From CAJWPI01 sp964635015 (GTDB lineage: Bacteria; Pseudomonadota; Gammaproteobacteria; Magnimaribacterales; Magnimaribacteraceae): a stretch of 7,311 bases of DNA. The notes beneath the pieces are model-generated. The model saw only the letters and a list, made by a program, of their open reading frames with translations, did no database searches and was not told where the DNA came from. The stretch covers positions 1 through 7,311 of the forward strand of contig CAZWMS010000050.1 in NCBI GenBank assembly GCA_964635015.1, read 5' to 3'. Each line of letters begins with the position of its first letter. The first letter of the stretch is position 1. The position numbers were made by a program, and so were the translations under genes. Shown one piece after another: positions 1 through 5,345 of the stretch.

Positions 1-117
1 GATGACAATCGAACCGTCTCTGTGGTTCAAGAAGTTGGAGAATACCAATTCAAAAGAGGAGATTTAGTAGAACTAGTTACCATCAAGGGGAAAACTAGAG
101 TCTCTCCTTCAAAGTAG
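1..117 (+). CDS. C-terminal end of SlyB/Pcp-like outer-membrane lipoprotein (partial)
   Basis: An open frame runs in from the left edge and stops at TAG 115-117, giving 38 residues. They include DDNRTVSVVQ, then a G-x-x-x-F-x-x-G-D pattern, and end in TRVSPSK. From memory, this matches the end of E. coli SlyB (DDGNTIMVVQ, then F-x-x-G-Q-x-V-x-L, ending VTVSPR). SlyB is a glycine-zipper lipoprotein anchored in the outer membrane that helps maintain envelope integrity. The lipobox and glycine-zipper part would lie outside the window, so the assignment rests on the C-terminal domain alone. No strong terminator follows the stop. Confidence 0.7.
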   Translation, partial: DDNRTVSVVQEVGEYQFKRGDLVELVTIKGKTRVSPSK

Positions 118-157
118 CTAAAAGTGCAACTGCCTTACATTTAGTCACATGGTAACT

Positions 158-175
158 TTCTTATTGAAATAAGAA
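158..175. repeat. Short perfect inverted repeat after the lipoprotein gene
   Basis: TTCTTATT and AATAAGAA are perfect inverted copies separated by GA. The stem is all A/T except one G-C pair, so it would be weak. It is not followed by a T-run, so it is unlikely to be an intrinsic terminator. The stretch around it (118-355) contains no convincing gene apart from a doubtful membrane peptide frame. Confidence 0.35.
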
Positions 176-236
176 GAAGTGAAAAGAAAATAAATTCTCC
201 AAGTATCCTTTTCCTGGCTGCTTTTTAGGCAAGGTA

Positions 237-383
237 ATGATTGATGGTTAGAATAATCTAACTCTCTTCGCAAGCTTGCTTCTAGCAATTATTGCAGTTA
301 TTGTTCTTTTTACTAAATTTACTAAGAAATTAAATCATAAAAAGGGAGAAAAAAAATGTCAGAGCAAACTTCAAAAGAAATAA
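237..383 (+). pseudogene. Possible interrupted small membrane-peptide ORF upstream of the MDR gene
   Basis: ATG 237 is followed after four codons by TAG (249-251). The same frame then stays open to TAA 381-383. It encodes a strongly hydrophobic stretch (LTLFASLLLAIIAVIVLF, codons 261-311) followed by a lysine-rich tail, the layout of a one-helix membrane peptide with a basic cytoplasmic end. An AAGG stands just before the ATG. Without the TAG this would be a peptide of about 48 residues overlapping the next start. It may be a decayed small gene, a five-codon leader ORF, or chance hydrophobicity in AT-rich DNA. No family is recognised. Confidence 0.2.
247..295. repeat. Cluster of three short palindromes in the leader of the MDR gene
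   Basis: Three perfect inverted repeats lie close together: GTTAGA-ATAA-TCTAAC (247-262), GCAAGCTTGC (270-279) and GCAAT-T-ATTGC (285-295). They lie 61 to 109 nt before the ATG at 356, so they could fold in the 5' leader or form a regulator binding site. They coincide with the hydrophobic frame noted here, so some symmetry may reflect repeated codons. No known riboswitch or operator is recognised. Confidence 0.4.
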
Positions 384-1495
384 GATCAACTGTAACAAGT
401 GAAGGGAATATAGAAATCTCTATTGCTACCGTGGAAAAACCAACACCTTCAGAAAATGAAGTTTTGATCAAAGTAGAAGCTTCTCCTATTAATCCATCTG
501 ATTTAGGGCTTCTTATAAGTTTTGCAGCCAACCTAGATAGTTTGAGTGTTTCAGGTTCTGGTGATGATACGGTAGCAAAAATGAAAATCCACGAAGGTTT
601 GATGAAAACAATGACTCCAAGAATAGATCAATCTATGAAAGTAGGCAATGAAGGTGGTGGAGTGATTGAAGATGCCGGCACTAATGCAAAAGAACTTATT
701 GGAAAGACTGTTGGAGTAGCTGGTGGAGCCATGTATTCACATTACAGATGTGTTCCAGCAACCAACTGTTTGGTGATGGATGACAACACAACTTCTTCTG
801 AAGCTGCCTCTTCATTTGTAAATCCATTAACTGCTTTAGGCTTCATTGAAACTATGAACCTAGAAAACCACAACGCCATAGTACATACAGCTGCTGCCTC
901 AAATCTAGGAAAAATGCTAGTAAAAATCTGTAAAGATGACTCAGTCCCCCTTGTAAATATAGTCAGAAAATCTGAACAAGTAGAACTTCTTAAGAATCTT
1001 GGTGCAAAGCATATTTGTAACACTAGTCAACCTGACTTCATGGAAAGTTTAGTTGATGCTCTTGTAGCTACTGGCGCAACTCTAGGTTTTGATGCGACAG
1101 GAGGAGGAAATGAAGGAAGGCTTGCAGGACAAATACTTTCAGCAATGGAAATAGCTGCGAACAAAACTGCTAAAGAATATAGTCGATATGGTTCAGATAC
1201 CTATAAACAAGTTTATATCTACGGCGGACTAGATCAATCACCTACAATTCTGAACAGATCATTCGGTATGCAGTGGGGACTTGGAGGATGGCTTTTAACT
1301 CCAATGATAGGAAAATTTGGTATGGAAAGATTTCAGAAAATGCGTGAACGAGTAGCTAAAGAAATTAAAACCACTTTTTCTAGTCACTATACTCAAGAAA
1401 TATCTTTTGAAGAAATGCTTCAACCAGAAATTATCAAGGCTTATGCAAAACAGGCTACTGGTGAAAAGTACTTAGTTACTCCACATAAAGAATAA
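356..1495 (+). CDS. Zinc-free MDR-family oxidoreductase (quinone reductase-like)
   Basis: A 379-residue protein of the medium-chain dehydrogenase/reductase superfamily, probably cytosolic and NAD(P)H-dependent; the substrate is unknown. The GroES-like N-terminal domain shows ENEVLIKVEASPINPSDLG at 33-51, typical of the quinone-reductase and enoyl-reductase branch. VGNEGGGVIEDAG follows at 96-108. The Rossmann domain starts near residue 173, with AAASNLG (179-185) in place of the usual glycine-rich loop and GFDATGGG at 244-251. The cysteine-rich structural zinc lobe and catalytic zinc ligands are missing, as expected for this branch. An insert of about 40 residues (55-95) separates the two N-terminal motifs. 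The start is well supported by GGGAG at 344-348, seven bases before the ATG. The gene appears to stand alone, 106 nt before the next one. Family confidence is high, substrate confidence low. Confidence 0.88.
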   Translation: MSEQTSKEIRSTVTSEGNIEISIATVEKPTPSENEVLIKVEASPINPSDLGLLISFAANLDSLSVSGSGDDTVAKMKIHEGLMKTMTPRIDQSMKVGNEGGGVIEDAGTNAKELIGKTVGVAGGAMYSHYRCVPATNCLVMDDNTTSSEAASSFVNPLTALGFIETMNLENHNAIVHTAAASNLGKMLVKICKDDSVPLVNIVRKSEQVELLKNLGAKHICNTSQPDFMESLVDALVATGATLGFDATGGGNEGRLAGQILSAMEIAANKTAKEYSRYGSDTYKQVYIYGGLDQSPTILNRSFGMQWGLGGWLLTPMIGKFGMERFQKMRERVAKEIKTTFSSHYTQEISFEEMLQPEIIKAYAKQATGEKYLVTPHKE

Positions 1496-1535
1496 ATCGA
1501 TATTTCGATATAACATAGGGGTTTCAAAAACTGTA

Positions 1536-1555
1536 ACTATTGAGTTGGAATAAAG
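1536..1555 (+). repeat. Intergenic repeat core, copy 1 (full match)
   Basis: ACTATTGAGTTGGAATAAAG matches the consensus derived from this window at 20 of 20 positions. The upstream flank shares GGGGTT with the copy at 5100, and GTTTCAAA at the same distance from the core with the copy at 2177, but lacks the TACC box of the long units. It lies between the MDR and kinase genes, 46 nt before the kinase start. Confidence 0.65.
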
Positions 1556-1587
1556 TGAATAAAACAATAACTTACGTAAATTAAGTA

Positions 1588-1607
1588 AATATAGAGTTGG
1601 AATGAGA
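1588..1607 (+). repeat. Intergenic repeat core, copy 2, overlapping the kinase start
   Basis: AATATAGAGTTGGAATGAGA matches the consensus at 15 of 20 positions and copy 1 at 13 of 14 across its centre. It lies 52 nt after copy 1 in the same orientation. The kinase ATG (1602-1604) falls inside it, so its GAG or GGA would have to serve as the ribosome-binding site. Confidence 0.5.
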
Positions 1608-2159
1608 ATAAATATTATCGGTACAGCAGGAAGTGGTAAAAGCTTTTTTTCTAAACGAGTAGCACAGAAGTTAAATATTCCTTGTGTTGAGATAGAGGCA
1701 CTAGCTTGGAAAAGAAATTGGACTGAAGCAACAGATGAAGAATTATTTTCAAAATTAAAAACACATTTATCTTCTGATGATTGGGTATTAGATGGGAACT
1801 ATTCAAAAACACGTCACATAAAATGGAAGAAATGCCAAATGGTAGTTTATCTAGATATGCCATTTCATATTATCTTTTACAGATTACTACGAAGAACTTT
1901 GATTAGAATTTTCACAGGTGAAGAGTTGTGGGCAGGCAATAAAGAAACTTTTTGGAGACAATTTTTTACACGTCACTCAGTAATCTGGTGGGGACTTTCT
2001 AATTTTTTTCCAAAAAGAAGGTATTACTTTATTGATTCTAAGAACCCTAAGTACTCACATATCAAGTTTGTCAGATTACGTTCCAAAAAAGAGGTAGAAG
2101 ATTTTGTTACACATAAGTTATACACTTTTTTTAATACCTCTGAAACCTTTGTTTTCTAA
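1602..2159 (+). CDS. P-loop nucleotide kinase, FlaR/adenylate kinase-like
   Basis: A 185-residue P-loop NTPase of the 'topology modulation protein FlaR' and adenylate kinase-related group. Members are small cytosolic kinase-like proteins whose substrates are mostly undefined. The N-terminus is the Walker A strand and loop (GTAGSGKS, 7-14). WVLDGNYSKTR (61-71) is the conserved segment after the lid helices in this family. VVYLDMP (81-87) is the strand carrying a Walker B-like aspartate. An arginine-rich stretch, FYRLLRRTLIR (92-102), could contact phosphate. Residues 174-185 are encoded inside a long copy of the intergenic repeat (2122-2196), so the natural C-terminus may have been replaced or extended. 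The start codon lies in another repeat core with only a weak ribosome-binding sequence. The body is very AT-rich. Nothing nearby suggests a substrate. Confidence 0.8.
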   Translation: MRINIIGTAGSGKSFFSKRVAQKLNIPCVEIEALAWKRNWTEATDEELFSKLKTHLSSDDWVLDGNYSKTRHIKWKKCQMVVYLDMPFHIIFYRLLRRTLIRIFTGEELWAGNKETFWRQFFTRHSVIWWGLSNFFPKRRYYFIDSKNPKYSHIKFVRLRSKKEVEDFVTHKLYTFFNTSETFVF

Positions 2160-2196
2160 GAGTTTCAAATTAGGTTACTATTGAGTAAGACTAGAC
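2122..2196 (+). repeat. Long intergenic repeat unit, copy 3 (core 2177-2196)
   Basis: This unit starts inside the kinase gene with ACACTTTTTTTAATACC. It contains an imperfect inverted repeat (ACCT 2136-2139 with AGGT further 3'; GAAAC with GTTTC inside it) and ends with the core ACTATTGAGTAAGACTAG. TACC begins 42 nt before the core. The whole unit aligns with 3639-3713 and, less well, with 5046-5119. The core matches the consensus at 15 of 20 positions, with the divergence in its second half. Confidence 0.6.
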
Positions 2197-2230
2197 ATGT
2201 GGGTTTAAGACTTCTTACAAAGATATTTAG

Positions 2231-3136
2231 ATGATTATTGTTATTCATGAAAACAAGGACTGGATGCCTCCATTTGAAGAAGCATTCAAAGCTCTTCATT
2301 TAGAGCATGAGTTTTGGTACGTTCCAGAAATGAATTTTAATTTTCAAGATGTTCCTGCAGAAGCAGTTTACTACAATCGCATAAGCGCATCCTCACATAC
2401 CAGAGATCACAGATATGAGCCTGAATTGGCACTTGGAATTCTAGAATGGCTAGAGAGATATTCAAGAACAGTTGTAAATGGATCTAGAGCATTGGACTTG
2501 GAAATAAGCAAAATTAGGCAGTATCAAGAATTAGAGAAGTATAAAATTTTAACCCCCAAGACTTTTGCTAGTGTGAGAGTTAATGAAATTGTGAATGGTG
2601 CAGATGAAATTGGTTTTCCTTTAATCTCGAAACATAATAGATCGGGTAAAGGACTTGGTGTATATAAAATTGATAATAAAATAGCTCTAAAAGAATTTAT
2701 CTCCAGCCCATCATTTGAAAGCTCCCCTGATGGTATAAATCTTCTTCAGAAATATATTCATGCCCCTTCAAACAGCATTATTAGAATGGAATTTGTAAAC
2801 TCCAAATTTGTTTATGCCGTTGAGGTAGATACTACGGAAGGATTTGAACTATGCCCTGCAGATGATTGCCAAATTGATTCAAATTGTCCCACGGGGACAG
2901 AACCCAAATTTTCAATTCTCCAAGATTTTGAAATAAAAAACCTTTCAGCCTATGAAGCTTTCCTAGAGGTCAATGATATAGGCATTGCTGGTATTGAAAT
3001 CATAATAGATGAAGATGGAGTGGTTTGGACTTACGATATTAATACTAATACAAACTACAACTCTGCTGCAGAAGAACAAGCTAAAGAAAGTGCTCCCCTT
3101 AAAATAGCTGAATACTTGAATTCACTTCAATCATAA
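2231..3136 (+). CDS. ATP-grasp domain protein (RimK-like carboxylate-amine ligase)
   Basis: A 301-residue cytosolic protein with an ATP-grasp fold like the RimK/glutathione synthetase group, enzymes that join a carboxylate to an amine or amino acid through an acyl-phosphate. NGSRALDLEISKIRQYQELE (83-102) is the characteristic segment leading into the ATP-grasp domain. FPLISKHNRSGKGLGV (129-144) carries the ATP-binding lysine (K134) and the glycine-rich loop. LLQKYI (171-176) is the hinge strand. IIIDEDGVVWTYDINTNTNYN (257-277) ends in the acidic/asparagine residues that bind metal. The first 80 residues resemble the small pre-ATP-grasp domain. The ribosome-binding site before the ATG is poor, but no better in-frame start is visible. 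Substrates are unknown, and no precursor peptide, peptidase or transporter is adjacent. Confidence 0.82.
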   Translation: MIIVIHENKDWMPPFEEAFKALHLEHEFWYVPEMNFNFQDVPAEAVYYNRISASSHTRDHRYEPELALGILEWLERYSRTVVNGSRALDLEISKIRQYQELEKYKILTPKTFASVRVNEIVNGADEIGFPLISKHNRSGKGLGVYKIDNKIALKEFISSPSFESSPDGINLLQKYIHAPSNSIIRMEFVNSKFVYAVEVDTTEGFELCPADDCQIDSNCPTGTEPKFSILQDFEIKNLSAYEAFLEVNDIGIAGIEIIIDEDGVVWTYDINTNTNYNSAAEEQAKESAPLKIAEYLNSLQS

Positions 3137-3161
3137 ATTTGTTGATGGAAAAGAAGAAATA

Positions 3162-3181
3162 AAGATTGAGTGGGAGTGAAG
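3162..3181 (+). repeat. Intergenic repeat core, copy 4
   Basis: AAGATTGAGTGGGAGTGAAG matches the consensus at 17 of 20 positions. It occupies most of the short gap between the ATP-grasp gene and the VOC gene and ends seven bases before the VOC start. Its purine-rich tail runs into GAAGAAG, which may act as the ribosome-binding site. No TACC box or inverted repeat is visible upstream. Confidence 0.55.
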
Positions 3182-3188
3182 AAGAATT

Positions 3189-3602
3189 ATGAAAAATAAA
3201 GCCAAGATAATACCTTCTATTAGATATAAAGATTGCGAGAAAGCCATCGAATGGTTATGTGAAGTTTTTGGATTTGAGAAATATCTTACAGTTCCTGGCG
3301 CTGCAGGAAGTATTTTGCATGCTCAAATGGTTTACAACGATTGTATGATTATGTTGGGCACAGCGCATGAGGGGGATGAATTTGGTAGATTGAATTCTTC
3401 TCCTCTAGAACTAGGAGGACAGAATACCGCAAGTATTTATATGGTTGTGGTTGATGCTGACGCTCACTATAAAAAAGCTGTAGAAAAAGGTGCAGAAGTT
3501 GTTCTTGATATTAAAGACGAAGACTATGGTGGACGGGGTTATACATGTAAGGATTTAGAAGGACATCTATGGAGCTTTGGCACATACAATCCTTGGGAAT
3601 AA
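3189..3602 (+). CDS. VOC superfamily (glyoxalase/PhnB-like) protein
   Basis: A 137-residue vicinal-oxygen-chelate fold protein, full length for a single-domain member with two βαβββ modules. The first module carries the helix and strand pattern YKDCEKAIEWLCEVFGFE (13-30). HAQMVYNDCMIMLG (44-57) follows, where H44 is at the usual metal-ligand position. The second module has ASIYMVVVDADAHYKKAVEKG (81-101). The C-terminal DLEGHLWSFGTY (122-133) is the family hallmark, with E124 the likely second-module ligand. Relatives include glyoxalases, fosfomycin or bleomycin resistance proteins and many of unknown role. The hallmark favours the uncharacterised 'PhnB-like' branch, not a true lactoylglutathione lyase. 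GAAGAAG stands shortly before the ATG. Confidence 0.85.
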   Translation: MKNKAKIIPSIRYKDCEKAIEWLCEVFGFEKYLTVPGAAGSILHAQMVYNDCMIMLGTAHEGDEFGRLNSSPLELGGQNTASIYMVVVDADAHYKKAVEKGAEVVLDIKDEDYGGRGYTCKDLEGHLWSFGTYNPWE

Positions 3603-3638
3603 TAGTTACATTACTAAAGATGAAGTTATTTGAATTCT

Positions 3639-3713
3639 ACACATCTTTTTAATACCCGAGACCCATGTTTTTTCTGGGCTTCTAGTCATATTGACTATTG
3701 TGTTGGAGTAGCT
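3639..3713 (+). repeat. Long intergenic repeat unit, copy 5 (core 3694-3713)
   Basis: This unit opens with ACACATCTTTTTAATACCC, closely matching the opening of the unit at 2122. It contains an imperfect hairpin (AGACCCA with TGGGCTTCT, one side having two extra bases) and ends with ACTATTGTGTTGGAGTAG, 41 nt after TACC. The core matches the consensus at 16 of 20 positions. It lies between the VOC and DUF2855 genes, 53 nt before the latter. Unlike the other long unit it encodes no part of a neighbouring protein. Confidence 0.6.
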
Positions 3714-3766
3714 TTGCTTACAATAAAAAACTAAATAAAATGAATTTACTAAAATAATTAAATAAT

Positions 3767-4867
3767 ATGAAAGAATTACAAACTCTAAAAACTGATCTCA
3801 ATAAAACGCGAATAGTTTCAAAACATCTCGGTGATGATATAGGTGAAAATGAAGTCCTTGTCAAAGTAGAAAAATTTTCTTTCACTGCAAATAATGTTAC
3901 GTATGGAGTTGCAGGAGATGCCATCGGTTATTGGCAATTTTTCCCCCCTAAGGAAGATCCAAACAATGAATGGGGATGTATACCAATGTGGGGCTTTGCA
4001 GAGGTTCTTTCTTCAAATAATGATGACATTAAACATGGGGAAAGAATTTTTGGGTACTTCCCTCCTGCTAATAACTTAACAGTAAGTCCAATAAAAATTT
4101 CTTTACAGAATTTTATGGATGGAAAAGAACATCGTAAGGGGTTACCTGCTGTTTATAACAACTATGTCAGGCTCAGTGGAGAAGAAAATTATGATAATTC
4201 TATGGATAATATAAGAGCTCTCCTCTTCCCTTTACATATTACTGCATTTTGTTTGTGTGATGCGCTTGAAGAACAAGCATATGAGGGGGCATCACAAGTT
4301 ATTATAGTCAGTGCTTCAAGCAAAACAGCAATAGGACTTGCACAAGGTTTAGTTGATAAAGAAGACACTCCGAAACTAATTGGATTAACCTCAGACAAGA
4401 ATACTTACTTTCTAGAAAATTTAGGTTGCTATGATGAGGTTATCTCTTACAAACAACTAGAAAAAATTAATAATCAAAATTTATCTGTCATGGTTGATAT
4501 GTCCGGTAATAAAGAGATCCTTACTTCCATTCAAGAATCTTTAGGGGATAACTTAGTGAAATGTCTTACTGTCGGCATGACTCATTGGGACAAGGGAATG
4601 ACAGCAGAGGATGCTCTTTCACAGGCAGAATTAGACGAAAGAACTGAGTTCTTTTTTGCCCCAGCACATATACAAAAAAGAAATAATGACTGGGGAACCG
4701 AAGGTTATAACAAAAGAACTTCTACTTTTATGAGTAAAAGGGCTGAACAAAGCCGTGAATGGATGCAAATTAAAGAGATATGCGGTTTAGATAAATTTCT
4801 TAAAACTTACCAAGAAATTTTAAGCGGAGATATTAAACCAAATGAAGGGATAATAGTTCTCCCGTGA
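3767..4867 (+). CDS. DUF2855 family protein (MDR-like fold)
   Basis: A 366-residue protein that I recognise as the DUF2855 family, which has no established function. The N-terminus looks like a GroES-type MDR domain: ENEVLVKVEKFSFTANNVTY (27-46) parallels the motif of the MDR gene at 356. YWQFFPP (55-61) and GCIPMWGFAEV (70-80) are typical of the family. A Rossmann-like strand and turn, VIIVSASSKTAIGLA (178-192), and LENLGCYDEVISY (216-228) parallel the cofactor domain of MDR enzymes. No zinc-ligand set is evident. A nicotinamide-dependent redox role is therefore inference from fold. No Shine-Dalgarno is apparent and the 5' flank is almost pure A/T. The length is usual for the family and the gene appears intact. 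Confidence 0.82.
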   Translation: MKELQTLKTDLNKTRIVSKHLGDDIGENEVLVKVEKFSFTANNVTYGVAGDAIGYWQFFPPKEDPNNEWGCIPMWGFAEVLSSNNDDIKHGERIFGYFPPANNLTVSPIKISLQNFMDGKEHRKGLPAVYNNYVRLSGEENYDNSMDNIRALLFPLHITAFCLCDALEEQAYEGASQVIIVSASSKTAIGLAQGLVDKEDTPKLIGLTSDKNTYFLENLGCYDEVISYKQLEKINNQNLSVMVDMSGNKEILTSIQESLGDNLVKCLTVGMTHWDKGMTAEDALSQAELDERTEFFFAPAHIQKRNNDWGTEGYNKRTSTFMSKRAEQSREWMQIKEICGLDKFLKTYQEILSGDIKPNEGIIVLP

Positions 4868-4904
4868 GGTATTAAAAAAGTTCTTTTCTCCTCCTCTCGT
4901 CAAG

Positions 4905-4924
4905 ACTTGTGAGTGAGAATAAAA
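4905..4924 (+). repeat. Intergenic repeat core, copy 6
   Basis: ACTTGTGAGTGAGAATAAAA matches the consensus at 16 of 20 positions. It lies 38 nt after the DUF2855 stop. Unlike the other copies, no + strand gene begins soon after it. It has no TACC box; the preceding sequence is a pyrimidine-rich stretch (4881-4899). Confidence 0.45.
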
Positions 4925-4933
4925 ACCAAAAAA

Positions 4934-5026
4934 TTAGATTTCTCCTATACAATTGAAAATAGGGAGGGGTGTCATTGCTAAAGATACCACAATCGTTCCG
5001 AGTATAAACAGGGCGCCTCCCAACAT
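4934..5026 (-). CDS. Doubtful 30-residue hydrophobic ORF on the minus strand
   Basis: Reading the minus strand from ATG (5026-5024) to TAA (4936-4934) gives MLGGALFILGTIVVSLAM followed by TPLPIFNCIGEI, a plausible single transmembrane helix. No Shine-Dalgarno precedes the ATG. The frame stays open upstream to a TAA inside the hairpin of the 5046-5119 repeat unit. It could be a small membrane protein, the end of a decayed gene, or chance. It is the only opposite-strand frame in the window that looks protein-like and is not a shadow of a larger gene. The rest of the 4868-5213 gap holds repeat copies and the mini-ORF at 5131. Confidence 0.2.
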   Translation of the reverse strand: MLGGALFILGTIVVSLAMTPLPIFNCIGEI

Positions 5027-5045
5027 CTTAAGTGTTAAAATAGTT

Positions 5046-5119
5046 ACAAAGTAAAAAAGTACCCTGAAACTTTTGATTTATCGGGGTTAGAATTAAGCAA
5101 CTATTGAGTGGGAATAAAG
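5046..5119 (+). repeat. Long intergenic repeat unit, copy 7 (core 5100-5119, full match)
   Basis: The core ACTATTGAGTGGGAATAAAG matches at 20 of 20 positions. TACC begins at 5060, 40 nt before the core. ACCCTGAAA (5061-5069) can pair with TTTATCGGGGT, leaving one extra A bulged, to form the best hairpin of the three long units. On the minus strand this hairpin is followed by a T-run, so it could act as a terminator in that direction. The + strand has no such run. Confidence 0.65.
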
Positions 5120-5130
5120 TAGTAATTCTT

Positions 5131-5199
5131 ATGGGAAAGTTTTCTTTAATTATCTTTCTTACCTTTTTCTCTCAATCAACTTTGATATCTACAATTTAG
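5131..5199 (+). CDS. Doubtful 22-residue signal-peptide-like ORF
   Basis: ATG 5131 to TAG 5197 encodes MGKFSLIIFLTFFSQSTLIS and two more residues. One lysine is followed by a hydrophobic core, as in an export signal, but no mature protein follows. It begins 11 nt after a full-match repeat core, whose GGGAA is too far away to be a good ribosome-binding site. It may be a leader peptide, the surviving start of a deleted exported protein, or chance. No family is recognised. Confidence 0.25.
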   Translation: MGKFSLIIFLTFFSQSTLISTI

Positions 5200-5213
5200 T
5201 TGAAAATAAAATA

Positions 5214-5345
5214 ATGAGATTTATTCATAAATATTTAAGTTTTTTTATCTCTTTGCAGTTACTGCTATGGTCTTTTTCAGGTGTTTATTTTGCTTTTAAT
5301 AAAATTGAATTATTTAGAGGAGAAAAGATTAAATGCCAGAAATGA
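5214..5345 (+). pseudogene. Truncated N-terminus of a PepSY-type membrane protein
   Basis: A 43-residue frame starts HKYLSFFISLQLLLWSFSG at residues 5-23 and continues with FNKIELFRGE at 28-37. It resembles the N-terminal helix of PepSY-associated membrane proteins, which typically read HK/R-W/Y-L-S-x-x-x-x-x-Q-x-x-x-W-x-x-SG and then I/E-x-x-RGE. Full-length relatives are several times longer and carry the PepSY domain after this helix; here the frame ends seven residues after RGE, at TGA 5343-5345. The AGAGGAG encoding that RGE is also the ribosome-binding site of the next gene, whose ATG at 5333 lies inside this frame. A deletion that fused this start to its neighbour, or a small membrane protein translated in its own right, would both fit. 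I favour a remnant. Confidence 0.5.

Noticed and set aside
213..234. Hairpin CCTGGC...GCAAGG as a terminator after the lipoprotein gene
   Set aside because: It has an internal mismatch and is not followed by a T-run; the T-run is in the loop.
322..531. Minus-strand frame of 69 residues
   Set aside because: It lies antisense to the start of the MDR gene, has no ribosome-binding site and does not resemble any family; it is a shadow. The minus-strand frames at 742-1023, 1651-1863, 3718-3924, 4189-4398 and 6680-6865 were rejected for the same reason.
1496..1509. Intrinsic terminator after the MDR gene (ATCGA-TATT-TCGAT)
   Set aside because: The stem is only five pairs, mostly A/T, and no T-run follows.
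1682..1697. TTGAGATAGAGG inside the kinase gene as another repeat core
   Set aside because: Only a few central bases match and the codons fit the kinase reading frame normally.
3620..3652. Ten-codon ORF after the VOC gene
   Set aside because: It is too short, has no ribosome-binding site and ends at the start of a repeat unit.
3894..4079. Plus-strand frame of 61 residues inside the DUF2855 gene
   Set aside because: It is wholly inside an intact, recognisable gene in another frame and has no independent support.
5090..5119. T7-like phage RNA polymerase promoter
   Set aside because: ACTATTGAGTGGGA slightly resembles ACTATAGGGAGA, but the core of that promoter is interrupted, the similarity is not held in the other copies and no phage gene is nearby.
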